From contig JAKOGI010000024.1 in the NCBI GenBank assembly GCA_029747015.1, positions 1,044,001 to 1,108,000 of the forward strand: a DNA stretch of 64,000 bases. The letters run 5' to 3'. The stretch comes from Carnegiea gigantea. Taxonomy: Eukaryota; Streptophyta; Magnoliopsida; Caryophyllales; Cactaceae. Shown here piece after piece: positions 11,450 to 22,257 of this stretch. Made by a program: the position numbers and the translations under genes. Every line of letters begins with the position of its first letter. The first letter of the stretch is position 1. The notes beneath the pieces are model-generated. The model was given only the letters and a program-made list of their open reading frames with translations. It ran no database searches and was not told where the DNA came from.

Positions 11450-11930
11450 AATTAAGGTATCTCTTGAAGCTACCCCAGAGGAGATGATATCCTCAATTAC
11501 AGCTAAAAAAGGAATTATAAACTTTAGCAGTGAACATCTCCCATCAAGAGGTGTAGCGCATAATAACTCCCTCTACCTCAATGCAACATGGCTTTAGAAG
11601 CATGTACCTCTAGCTTTGGTTGACAATGGCTTAACAGTGAATACATGTCCTTGGAGGACGGCCAAAAGATTAGGGGTCAAATTAGAGCAACTCTTGACAC
11701 CATTCACTCATTTAAGGGCATACAATAATTGAAATAGGTTGGTGCTGAGTACTATTCACCTCCCCATTAATGTGGGCCCTATTGAGAGGAATATAGAGTT
11801 TTAAGTCCTCGATGTACCGGCTACCTTCAACCTACTTTTAGGAAGGCCTTGGCTTCACGACCATCAGGTGATTCCCTCTACTTTACATTAGAAAGGGAAG
11901 ATGCTAATATAAGGCGAAGTAGTGACTATT
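11450..11930 (+). pseudogene. Tat-lineage (Ty3/gypsy) aspartic protease, broken
   Basis: The motif ALVDNGLTVNTCPWRTAKRL near 11612-11670 matches the Tat/Ogre-type protease active site, which typically reads VDNGSALN followed by (C/L)PxRTA. Further along, FNLLLGRPWLHDH (about 11829-11868) matches the conserved C-terminal block. The stretch is interrupted by stops (near 11596, 11732 and 11802). It would release Gag and Pol products in the virus-like particle. The unusual D-N-G triad, in place of D-S/T-G, is normal for this lineage. Confidence 0.75.
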
Positions 11931-12950
11931 TAAGGTGACATCATATGTGCTACAATCACAAGTAAAAGGCCAATACTAGAAATAGAGCATGGTCGCAATG
12001 AAAAAGAACTCTATAATTTTAAAATAGTGGCCACATTAGAAAAGGACAAATCTCCTTGCGACTTTAATCCTTATTCTAATTTGAATGTCAATGCCATCCT
12101 AAAGAAGTGGGGCTACTTCCAGGAATGGCTACAAGATGGAGACCACTGGGGTGGACTACCTTCCCCTTGACGCAAAGGGAAAGCTATAAGTTGGGATTAG
12201 GATACCACCCAAGTCCTAAAGAGATAGTTAACAAGCCTAAAAAGCTACTACTAGGTGGGGGTACACAAAGAACTACACTGTTAGGCCATATCCTCTCACT
12301 CTCAACAAACAGTTCCTACACGTAGGTGATAACTTTTCCTTCCATGGCTTTCCTGAACCTTTCTATATAAAAGAAAAGGGACTCTTAGTGCTAGGGCTGG
12401 AAATATTTAACGACTACCACCTGCTGGAACAAGAAGTGTTTACTGCTGAGAAAAAGAACCATCCACAAAAGACTGGGTGGATTTGGCTGAAAGTAACATC
12501 TTTGGGATGCTGTTCGGTCAAGGCTACAGGAAGAAAGAAGACCCTGTTGTTGTTCTCTCGTCATATGTAACAGTGGTTTCGATCCTGCCAACTTCATAAC
12601 CAAAGTTCAAGCTGAGAGCTATAAGCAATTAACTTGGACAGCCGAAGAGGAAGGAAAAGTGTTTATCATAGCTATAGAGGGTAGTTTAAGGGAGCCTAAG
12701 ATAGGGTCTACGAGTCAGTCTTTAGCTTATGTGCCTTTAAGTGCTACATCAGATGTATTTATTTTAAATTCTGATAAGATGAACTCTTCTGCTTACGAAT
12801 CATCTCATTCTAAATGCTTTGCCTCTTATAATGAAAATCAATAAGAAAGCCCAAACAGTTAATTAAAGCAATGAAAGATCATGAAAATCGAACTTCCGTA
12901 ATTGAGGACACGATATTAGCTTATTTGGGGGCACTCGATGAACCCTGAGA
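11931..12950 (+). pseudogene. Tat pol linker between protease and RT, broken
   Basis: Between the protease and RT a decayed coding linker is seen, with VNAILKKWGYFQEWLQ near 12088 and short open frames at 12107-12325 and 12388-12570. In Tat elements this interval usually carries a glycine-rich segment of uncertain role (GLGYHPSPKE near 12205 may be part of it). No catalytic motif is visible. Other short open frames here on either strand are taken as chance. Confidence 0.45.
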
Positions 12951-12959
12951 ACTCAAAAT

Positions 12960-13800
12960 AGGAAAATCATTAACTCGTGAGGTATAAGAATATTTTGTTG
13001 TACTCCTAAAAGAATTCATGAATGTCTTTGCATGGTCTTATAAAGACATGCCAGGCATTGATCGGGACATTACAGAGCACAAAATTTCTCTCTGTCCACA
13101 TACGAAACTGATAGAATAGAAACTCTGAAGAATGAAGCTGGAATAGGCCTTGAAAGTGAAGGAAGAGGTGCATAAGCAATTGGATGCAGGACTCATTAAG
13201 GTTGAGCACTACCCATAGTGTGTAGCAAATGTTATACCAGTCCCAAACAAGGTAACCCCAAAAGATGATTTCCAACTGCCACACACAGATGTTTTGGTCG
13301 ATCACACTTCCAGTCACGCTCTCCTTTCTTTTATATATGGATATGCTGGTTACAATTAGATCAAGATGGCAGAACAAGACGTGGAAAAAACTACTCCCAC
13401 CATCCTATAGAGAGCCTTTTGTTATACTGTGATGTCGTTTGGATTAAAAAACGCAATGGCTACCTATCAAATGACAGCTATTACCCTACTGCATGACCTA
13501 ATTCACAAGGTTACTGAAGTATACGTAGAAGGCATGATCATAAAATATAAGCAATGGGAAGGTCATGTTCAAGCTCTTTAGAAGTTCTTCATTAGACTCA
13601 AGAAATATAACATGCACTTAAATCCACAGAAATGCGCATTTGGAGTCACCTCAAGCAAGCTACTTGGGTACGTTGTTAGTCTTCGAGGAATTGAGGTTGA
13701 TCCTTGAAAATTAAAGTAACGTAAGAAATGCAACCACCCCAGATAGAAAAGAAGATATGAGAATTTCTGGGACATCTACAATACATTAGTCACTTCATAT
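12960..13800 (+). pseudogene. Tat-lineage reverse transcriptase with internal deletion
   Basis: RT homology starts EFMNVFAWSYKDMPGID (from about 13012). It continues through VKEEVHKQLDAGLIKVEHYP, VANVIPVPNK, TPKDDFQLPHTDVLVD, GYAGYNQIKMAEQDVEKTT with a stop at N/Q, VMSFGLKNAMATYQ, and LNPQKCAFGVTSSKLLGYVVS. Two defects stand out. Around 13250 the text jumps from VPNK to TPKDD; in the family about 16-17 residues lie between them, including the catalytic-Asp strand. The YVDD box reads YVEGM (about 13522-13536). Several stops add to this, so the enzyme is certainly inactive. Confidence 0.8.
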
Positions 13801-13924
13801 CAAAGCTGATAATAGTGCGTGAGCCTATCTTCAAGAAATTGAAGAAAAGAACAAAGACTGAATAGGACCAACGGTGTTAGGACGTATTCGATAAAATCAA
13901 AGAGTACCTATCTAATCCACCAGT

Positions 13925-14330
13925 TCCAATGCCCCCGTAACTAGGCATTCCTTTAACCTTATACCTCATAATGACAGACACTACCATGGGGCCTACACTA
14001 GCCTAGAAAATAGAGGGAGAAGAAAAGGTCATTTATCACATAAGTAAAAAGTTACTTGAATACTAGAGCCGCTATGCGGCCCTGGACAAAACTACCTTTA
14101 CATTAGTATGGGCAACCAAGGAGCTCAGGCACCACATGCCCGCCCATACAGTGCATGTAGTAGCTCTAATGGATCCCATAAGATATTTGCTCCAACAACC
14201 CACAATGAGCAGCAAGGTGGCTTGGTGGACTGTAATGTTATCAGAGTTTGACCTACATTACATGCCGCAAAAGTCCATTCAGAGGAGGACTGTTTCTGGT
14301 TTCTTGGTGAATTTAACGATAGAAGACTAA
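13925..14330 (+). pseudogene. Tat-lineage RNase H, broken
   Basis: Following RT, LTLYLIMTDTTMGPTLA (from about 13953) matches the start of Ty3/gypsy RNase H. Then come VIYHISKKLLEY, SRYAALDKTTFTLVWATKELRHHM and the connection-like segment up to LSEFDLHYMPQKSIQ. Stops occur near 14002 and 14062. It would remove the RNA template after minus-strand synthesis. Confidence 0.7.
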
Positions 14331-14374
14331 CAGAAAGAACATTTTGACTTGCCCGATAAAGAAATCCTCCAAGT

Positions 14375-14560
14375 GGAAGAAGATCTATGGATGATGTACT
14401 TTGACGGGGCTTCTAATCAGAAAGGATTTGGGATAGGCATCCTATTAGTATCAACGAAAGGAGCACATATTCCTATTTCAGTTAAACTAGACTTCAAAGT
14501 TACCAACATCATGACAAAATATGAATCCTGCATCATTAGGATATAGGTTGCCATATAAAG
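14375..14560 (+). pseudogene. Second, archaeal-type RNase H of the Tat element (partial)
   Basis: WMMYFDGASNQKGFGIGILLV (from about 14388) matches the first strand of the extra archaeal-like RNase H found only in Tat-lineage Ty3/gypsy elements, where FDGAS followed by G-x-G is characteristic. The following residues KVTNIMTKYESCI match the conserved N-N-x-A-E-Y-E helix, here with the Ala-Glu replaced. It ends at a stop at about 14544. This domain is the main basis for assigning the element to Tat. Confidence 0.75.
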
Positions 14561-14989
14561 ACTCTAATTTAATAATTAATTAAATATCCTAGAAATGAAA
14601 GGTAAGTAGCAAAGCCTTGGCACCATACCAAACTCACTTAATAGATCTTACCAAGCATTTCACCCATATTACATCTTCCACAAGAAGACAACCAATTTGC
14701 ATATGCTGTGGTAAAATTGGCCTTGATGATTAACATCCTAGGGGTGACTATTTAATGTCAATAACAATGGAAATCAGGAGAAAACAGTCGCACTGGTACA
14801 CAACAGAACTGTACAATATTAATCTCACTGCCTGGTACTATAACATTTACCAATACCTAACCCATAAGGAATATCCACAAGGATCCTCCCCACAAGCCCA
14901 ATGAGTGCCAAGGTTATGCGCCTCACAATAGTTCTAGGATAAAGGGAGGCTATATAAGAAAATAGACATGGGCATAAATTTACTCTATC
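14561..14989 (+). other. Decayed RNase H to integrase linker
   Basis: No continuous domain can be read; frequent stops in all frames. By position it is the rest of the second RNase H and the linker before integrase. Confidence 0.35.
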
Positions 14990-16049
14990 TAACTCAAGAT
15001 AAGGCTCATGAGATCATAAAGGAAGTTCACGGAAGGAATGTGAACCCCATATGAATGGGACAATTCTAGCTAAAAAGCTTCAAAAGTTGGGGTATTACTA
15101 GTCCACAATAGAGGGGGATTGCTATGCATAATGTAAGAAGGTGCCATTAGTGTCAGGTGTATGCTAACTTACAATATCAACCTCCTTCCTTCCTCTCATT
15201 GTTAACCTCTCTATGGCCTTTCTCTATCTGAGGCATCGACAGAATTGGAAAATTTACCTTCAAAGGACCAGAGGGCATGAATATGCCCCTGTAGCAATTA
15301 ACTACTTCACAAAATGAGTAGAGACGGCCTCTTATGCGAAAATTACTTCCAACCATGTGGCAAAGTTCCTCATCAACAACATCATCTATAGTTACGGGGT
15401 TCCATATGAACTAATAAGTAATCAAGGGAGCCACTTCAAAAGAAAGTCACAACTCTATTTGAAAAGTATAGAGTTTAGCATCATAAGTCATCACTATACT
15501 ACCCTCAGGTATATGGAGCAATCAAAGCTACCCACAAAAATGTCCAGAGGTTAATTAAAAAAATAGACGAGAATTATAAAGATTGGCCTATTAAACTCCC
15601 ATTCGCCCTTTGGGGGTATGGGACGTCAATCCGGACCTCCACAAGAGCAACATCGTACTCCCTTGTGTATAGAGTAGAAGCAATGCTACCAATAGAAGTA
15701 GCAGTTTCAAATTCCAAAATCAGAATGGGTAAAAGCCCAGTATGAAGAATGGGTGATGATACATAAGAGAAGGTTAAGAGCATTACAAAACATCCAGATC
15801 TGTGAAGCCAAAATCTCAAGAGCTTTTAATAAGAAAGTTAAACAAAGATATTTACAAGAGGGTAATTAGGTGTTGAAGGAAATAACGGCACCAATACAGT
15901 GCCCAAGAGGAAACTTTAGGCCCAACAGGCTAGGAGCACACATCATAAAGACCATACTCCCAAGGGGAGCTGTGAAACTTATGGATATGAATGAAGTGAA
16001 AAATACTTAATATACTAATCTCGATCAGTTAAAGAAGTATTATGCTTGA
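14990..16049 (+). pseudogene. Tat-lineage integrase, broken
   Basis: The N-terminal zinc-binding region is decayed (QDKAHEIIKEVHGR, then CQVYANLQYQ near 15154). The core begins WPFSI with a stop, then GIDRIGKFTFKGPEG (first Asp kept). In a shifted frame it continues AKITSNHVAKFLINNIIYSYGVPYELISNQGSHF (about 15337-15438), where the second catalytic Asp reads Asn. The C-terminal part shows PRGNFRPN-like and GAVKLMDMNEV pieces and closes NLDQLKKYYA at 16049, the usual end of Tat pol. Stops and shifts throughout. It would insert the cDNA into chromosomes. Confidence 0.75.
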
Positions 16050-16397
16050 AAGTCCACATTAGAATGTTAGCTAAACTCATAGCAAATTCACAAGGCCCAT
16101 CCAAGGCTTAAAACAAACAAAAAGGAAAAACGCGTAATGAATGCCTGATTTTATATTTTGAATATGCACGAAGCCTTAACTGGCTTGCTTGACCAACTCC
16201 ATAAAATTATTTGGATGTAGAAAAGTAGGCACAGGCAAAAGACATATGAAGTAAGGGGTTTTATTTATAGTTAGAGCAAAAATCAACACTTTTTATTACC
16301 ATCCAAATTTTGAGAGCATAAAACCCAAAATAAAAAGTCCTAATAGCATTCTACTATGGAAAAGCACTAAACTTTATTAGCAAAACATAGGTAAAGC
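16050..16397. other. Tat 3' region between pol end and antisense frame
   Basis: Noncoding stretch directly after the pol stop. No motif is seen. Tat elements usually carry a long 3' region here. Confidence 0.35.
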
Positions 16398-16524
16398 CTA
16401 AACTCCTAATTCTTTTTTAATTTCTTTAAATCCAGGGGGGTGTCTTCTGCAGTGTAGCATCCTTTGCCCTTTTCTTTCCATTTTGAGATGAGTTATCTTC
16501 TTTCTTCCTCTTAATAGTGATTAG
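16398..16524 (-). pseudogene. C-terminal tail of antisense extra ORF (lysine-rich), cut by insertion
   Basis: On the minus strand the open frame coming from about 22310 reads REVEAKKEICANLI. It crosses the insertion site of the element at 16525-22257 without a frame change if one ATTAG copy is dropped, then continues TIKRKKEDNSS, NGKKRAKDATL and GFKEIKKELGV to a stop at 16398-16400. That is about 54 open codons. The basic clusters KRKKE and KKRAK could be a nuclear localisation signal. It is probably the end of the DUF7745-like antisense frame at 22258-23545. No domain is recognised in the tail itself. Confidence 0.5.
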
Positions 16525-17853
16525 TAATGAATCCACATTTCCATAGAATTTCATGAGTGTTTGGGTGCCAATTTAGAAGATTACTGTGCATAATTATGTG
16601 ATTTTATGCCCTGTTTCTATTTTACGCTTGGATTTGGTGTTTTTTATGGTATTTTACAGAAATAGGGTAACAGAACCTGGGCACACGATGAAAATCAATG
16701 AAGAATTATGCAAGGAGGAAAGAGCCCATAAAAAATTAACCAAAAACCCACAAGAGACATGGTTTCCCCCAGCATATAACATGGATAACCCCGGATAGCA
16801 TACACAGTCAACCTCGGTTAACAAGAATCTATAGAATTAGCTGGGCAAAGCAACTAAAGGGCACCACAGTATGTCTATTGTAGGGGTTAGGGTCCTTGGT
16901 GGGCCCTGTCGTCATTCCGTGGTGGCCTTCGTCCCCGAGTTGGCTTGATTTCTTCACGGCTATTTGACTTCAAGGTGTTTTTGATGTTTGCAGCCTGCAT
17001 TTCTGTCATAACAAGTTAATTTTGATTGTTTCCCTGGCAGTCTATTCCACTCTTCAATGTCCATCATCTAGATTAGGATTTAGATTAGATTAAAGAAAGA
17101 GAGAGTGCATTGAAGTGAAGATTTGCAAGGATTCCAAGCCGAGTTTGCGATCCACGGATTCAAGAGTATCATTTGGCTGAGCATTTCTCTTCTCTTCTAT
17201 TCTCTTTTCTCATTTTAGGATTTACATTTTGTAATTTTGATTATCTTTTGTTGTTTTGATCTTAGATTTATTCGAACACTTGCTAATTTTCTTAATCTTG
17301 CGTTCATCGCTTTTCGTATTTTGGAATTGTTAGATTGTTTTATCGAATCCTAAATGTTTATTGTTTTGTAAGAAACTTAATCACTTTCTTGCATGTTTTA
17401 GGTATTAGATGAAGAACTAAAAGATGAAGGATTTCACTTGATTATGTGGAGTCTTGAGAAAGTTGCCCCGAATGAGAAACCACGAATTTGATAATTGCAT
17501 GCTTAATGAACCTTTAATGAACCTAAACAATTCGAGAGCCCTTGAGAAATGCTAATTGGTTAGATTTAGGCATTTCAGTTCATCTTGAAAGAGAATTGTG
17601 ATGTCAATTATCAATTTTGAAGCAACCAATTAGGGAAGAAATGCTTGATTGATGTATGAATTGAGAGATTGCTTCTTTTATATAATTCCTTGATTATTTA
17701 TCAATTAGATTAGGTAATAGATTAGTTTAGTTTCAATCTCAAATTTTAATTTGCTTAACCTATCTTAAGGGGAAAAAGCCCAATAGATCAACCTAGTTCT
17801 TGTGGGAGACGACCTTAATTATACAACACCACCATAGACTTGTGAGCCTTTCA
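16525..17853 (+). repeat. 5' LTR of LARD-like element
   Basis: Starts TAATGAATC, a decayed form of the TGATGAATG that opens the 3' copy, and ends CCTTTCA just before the PBS. Long blocks match the 3' LTR in order, for example GATTTTATGCCCT, GATGAAAATCAATGAAGAATTA split across lines, and GATTATCTTTTGTTGTTTTG. Confidence 0.85.
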
Positions 17854-17859
17854 AGTTTT

Positions 17860-17872
17860 TGGCGCCATTACC
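17860..17872 (+). promoter_or_regulatory. Primer-binding site, tRNA-Asp type
   Basis: TGGCGCCATTACC matches TGGCGCCGTTGCC, the complement of the 3' end of tRNA-Asp, except for two G-to-A changes. It starts six bases after the LTR end. Confidence 0.75.
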
Positions 17873-20800
17873 AAGAAGCTAGTATCCAAAATTGGGTCTT
17901 TTCTAATAGGTTTGAATAACCATTTTGTTCTTATTTGGAAAAAAACTCCAAAAAAAAAATTTTAAAAAAATTTGAAAAAGAGAAAAGTTTTAAGAAACAA
18001 AAACAACAATGGCAATTTAACATTTTTTTCCAATTTGAGCACGAATTATTTTGGAGGTATTTTAACCATTTAAATGCTTTTCTTACTCAATGTGGTTATT
18101 GTTTGGGTAAAAAAGAAATATTGAACATTATTGATGAGGATGTGAATAGTGAAACCCATGCTCTTTTAGAGTATTAGGGTTTTCATGGTAAAAATATTGA
18201 TGAAGCAAGGTACTTGCTTGAGTGGATTGTCTGGGATTCATTTGAATTTAAGAAGGCTAGTCTTGTTTCTAGATATTTATTTCTTGATCCTTGTGCTTTC
18301 TATGCTTGATCTTTTTATACTCCTTTTTTGCGTGACTTGTGTAGTTCTTCTGACCATGAAACTAATTTGTGTCCTTATTATGTATGTTATGCTCAGCCTA
18401 ACTTTATGTCACCTAAGGACAATACTGATGTTGTCTTAACCTTACCTGATTCATCCTTTCCTTTAGCTCAATGTATAGGGCTCGAGGTTGGTGAACTTTT
18501 GGGGTTGTTGCTAGATTTAGTGTTGTTGATGCAGGTTTTGATTCGGAAGATATTTTAGATGCTTTTGAGGGGTCAAGTGATGTGTTTGTGCATAAGAAGT
18601 GTCCTACTTTTGGTTTTGATAATATTATTCTCCCCAATTCTCTTGATCATTCACACGTTTTTCCCATTGTTCACTATTTTCTTCTTCCCCTGAGTATCAC
18701 ATTGATGTGCCCATTAGCGATCCTATGATTTTTGATGCTAACGTTGATTTGGGCTATGAGGATAACGTATTTGTTGCACTTGGTGGGAATCTTGATAATC
18801 TTATGTCCCTAAGTTATTTAAGAGGGTATGATCCTCCATTGACCCTTATTGTGCATACCTAGAGGACTTGCTTAGGAAAGTTACATGGACTACATTGTTT
18901 AATCCTTTCCATGATTTTTCTAAGGCCTTTGATAAGGTTAAGAGCATACTTATTGTATTTGGTGTGGTTTTCATTATTGCCTCTTACCTTTTATTTTTTT
19001 AACTATGGTCCCAGAAATTTGACAAGTTTCTACATGCATTAATGGCATCAAATTTGACAGGCCGTGTCTTAAAGTTGGGATAGAGTCGCTGATGCTCCAT
19101 TCACCCCATCTGCAAGGAGGTCTTAGCTTAGGTGTTAGGTGCACCTAGCACCTAACTTGGTGAGATTGTTCTCTTCTGTTTCCTATTTTCCTTCTTTTCG
19201 TGTATTTTCTTTGAATAATAATGCTTTATTTAAGCATAGGGGAAGGGTTGTTTCATGTTTTTCATTTTGTTTTTTAGTTTGCATACTAGTTAGGGCATAT
19301 AATTTTAGGTCTCTTTTTGTTTGCATTAGCGTGTCGCATTTAGTTTTATTTAGGTTTGCATATAGGATTACACGTAGGGATAGTATGAACTGCATTGAGA
19401 TGCCTCCAATGATGTTTTTGCTAGGTATGATGGTTTTCATAAGCTTGAGTACTTTTAATATGTAATCCTTTTGGTGCCAAAATTTGTAAAGGTTTTATGA
19501 ATATTTCTTGGTTTGACCCTTACATTGATTGAGAACTTTGTTATTCCTTGGAGTTGTTGGCACTAATGTTTGTACATGAGCTTCATTATATGAGCTAGAT
19601 GTGACTTTGGTAGATATCCTGTGAGACTTTGAGTTTTCGTTAGACTAATCATTACATTTAGTCTCATGTTTTTTTATTTTTGTGACTCTTCCATGTTGAA
19701 TCTCCAGAACTTACCTAGACTCTTGTTCAAAACCACATTAGCATGTGCAGTTCATAATATGATAGTCGCATTCTTTCTTTGGATATTTTTTAGCCACATA
19801 GCTAAATATCATATCCCTTGTGTTACATGTTTTTCCCCTTTGCTAGCCCCTTTGAGCTATAATCCTTTTCTTGTTGTGATCCCTTCATCTTAGCCCTTGG
19901 CCAAATACATGTTCTTACCTTTAAGCCAAGTCTATAGAGCATCACTTCCTTTATATAGTGGGTGGTTTTGGAGGTATTTGAATTTAAGGTGGCTGTGGTG
20001 TGGTTTGTTGAGGGATTGATGGCATTGAGCATTTGGTTTCATTCCCCTCTTATTAGGTTGTACAAGTACATATAAATTAGGTTATGAGTTGATAGTTAGT
20101 GATTTTATGTCTTTTAGTAATTGCAAATTTTATTTCATTTCCCAAAGAAGAATAAAATAAAAAAAAGCAAAAGGTTATGTTAAAGAAAAAGAAACAAAAA
20201 AAAGAGAAAACAAAAACAAAAACCCAAAAAAAACAACTCAGTGATTGGCATTCGATATATACATAACTTGTGTTCCTTCTTTGTCAACTCATTTCCTACA
20301 TGATTCTTGAAGGATGTTCATTATGTTTTTGGGGTTTGAAGTGTTGGTGAACTCATGGTTACTTGGATCTTTGATTGGTTACTCCTTAGTCACTTGGCTA
20401 AATAGATCCACATTGCCCCGATTATTGGTCCACTCCTTTCCTTTAACCCTTCTAACTGACACTACAACCCATGATAAGTCCTCTTGATTGTCATGAGCAC
20501 ATTGACACTTAGTGGTAGAGAATTTGAAAGTCTTGGCAAGCTTATGGTAGATTGCATATTTGGAATGAGTCTTGAGTGAACCCATGCTATATTTAAGCAC
20601 ATGAGTGGGAGTGATTTACGTTTCCCTAGGTTCTACTTGACTATTTAGCTCTACAATGCCTCATACTAGCATGATGTACTTTTAGGTTCTTTGGCAATGA
20701 TCAAGGTTGATATCTGGCTTGTGGGCATATATTTCTTAATGCATCCACCTACTCCTTTATTTGAACTATATTGTGAACTATTTGTGGATATCATTAATTG

Positions 20801-20920
20801 ATACTCTCCCTTGTGACATGCTATAAGTTACCTAGTTTGAAGAGGCTGTTATGTTTTGAGATCTTAAATGCATCTCCGCTTATCAACTTGTCTAGTGTTT
20901 GCTTGGGGACAAGCAAAGGT
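17873..20920 (+). pseudogene. Internal region of LARD-like element with a decayed Cys-motif protein
   Basis: No enzymatic domain is visible. Between about 18100 and 18560 a decayed reading frame can be followed in pieces: ILNIIDEDVNSETHALLEY (18120-18176), RYLFLDPCAFYA, then LCSSSDHETNLCPYYVCYA (18334-18390) and LPDSSFPLAQCIGLEVGE. The C-x(n)-H-E-x-x-x-C-P spacing resembles the cysteine-rich segment of hypothetical plant proteins encoded by such elements; I cannot name a function. Further fragments follow to about 19130. The rest (19470-20900) is AT-rich and includes an A-rich stretch at 20155-20240. Probably a degenerate gag-like or accessory frame. Confidence 0.5.
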
Positions 20921-20935
20921 TTAAGCATGGGGGAG
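20921..20935 (+). promoter_or_regulatory. Polypurine tract of LARD-like element
   Basis: TTAAGCATGGGGGAG lies directly before the 3' LTR start TGATGAATG. The preceding text, CTTGGGGACAAGCAAAGG, is the usual context of Athila/Tat-type PPTs. Confidence 0.8.
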
Positions 20936-22257
20936 TGATGAATGTAACATTTGCATAGAATTTCGTAAGTGTTTGGATGCCAATTTAGAGGATTACTATG
21001 CATACTTGTGTGATTTTATGCCCTTTTTCTGTTTTATGCTCAAATTTAGTGTTTTTGATTGTATTTTATAGAAACAGGGTAAGAAAACCTCAGTATGTCA
21101 TGAAAATCAATGAAGAATTATGCAAGGAGGTAAGGGCCCATAAAAAATTGATCAAAAATCAGAAAGAGACATGGTTTGTCTGGTTCAATATTGTGGATAA
21201 CCCAGGATATCATACACAGTCAACCCAATTTGACTAAATTTTACAGATCAGATGGGAAAAGCAACCAAGGGGTACTGCGGTCAATCCGTGGTGGGCCCTA
21301 CGGTCAATCCGTAGTGTCCTTCTTCCCCGAGTTGGCTTGATTTTTTCACAGCTGTCCAATTTTCAGGCGTTTTTGATGTTTATAGCATTCATTTCTGCCA
21401 TAAAAAGTAAATTTTTTGACTACTTCCTTGGCATTCCATTCCACTCTTCAACATCCATCATCTGGATTAGAATTTAGATTAGATTAGAGGAAGAGAGAGT
21501 GAATTAAAGTGAAGATTTGCAGGGATTCCATGCCGGATTTGTGATTAAAGGATTCAAGCGCATTATTTGGCTAAGCATTTCTCTTCTTTTTTCTTTTCTT
21601 TTCTCATTTTAGGATTTATGTTTTGTAATTTTGATTATCTTTTGTTGTTTTGATCTTAGATTTATGCAAACACTTATTAATTTTTCCAATTTGTGTCCAT
21701 CTCTTTGAGTATTTTGGAATTATTAGATCGTTTTATCAAATCCTAGATGTTTATTATCTTGTAAGAAACTTGATCACTTTTTTACATGCTTTGGATATTG
21801 GATGAAGAATTGAAAGGTGAAATTCGATACTAGAATCTAATGATTTGACTTGATTGTGTGGAGTCTTGAGAAAGCCACACTAACTGAGAATCCACAAATT
21901 TGATAGTCGCATGCTTAATGAACTTAAACAAATTGAGAGCCCTTGAGAAATGGTAATTGGTTAGATTTAGGTATTTCACTTTATCTTGAAAGAGGGTTAT
22001 GATACTTCAATTATCGGTTTTAAAATAACCAATTGAGGAAGAAGTGCTTGATTGATACATGAATTGAGAGATTGCTGGTTTTATATAATTCCTTGATTGT
22101 TTATTCATTAGATTAGATAATAGATTAGTTTAGTTTGAATATCAAATTTTGATTCTCTTAGCCTATCTTAAGGGCATAAATCCCAGTAGATCAAACTAGT
22201 CCCTACGAGAGGTAACCGTGATTGCTACAGTGCCACTATACGCTTACGGGCCTATCA
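20936..22257 (+). repeat. 3' LTR of LARD-like element
   Basis: Begins TGATGAATGTAACATTTGC after the PPT and ends CCTATCA, followed at once by the ATTAG duplication. It matches the 5' LTR along its length. Confidence 0.85.

Larger units (their letters stand above)
16525..22257 (+). mobile_element. Non-autonomous LARD-like LTR retrotransposon, TSD ATTAG
   Basis: A complete 5.73-kb element with two direct LTRs (1329 and 1322 bp), PBS and PPT, flanked by ATTAG at 16520-16524 and 22258-22262. The internal region (17854-20935) shows no protease, RT, RNase H or integrase, so it must rely on enzymes from a related Athila- or Tat-type element. By eye the first 170 bp of the LTRs differ at roughly 17 percent, so the insertion is old. 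It interrupts the antisense frame of the Tat element. Confidence 0.85.

Noticed and set aside
19139..19465. 108-codon hydrophobic open frame resembling a membrane protein
   Set aside because: T-rich stretch inside a decayed LARD interior; no start context, no homologous pattern recognised, and a comparable frame exists on the other strand.
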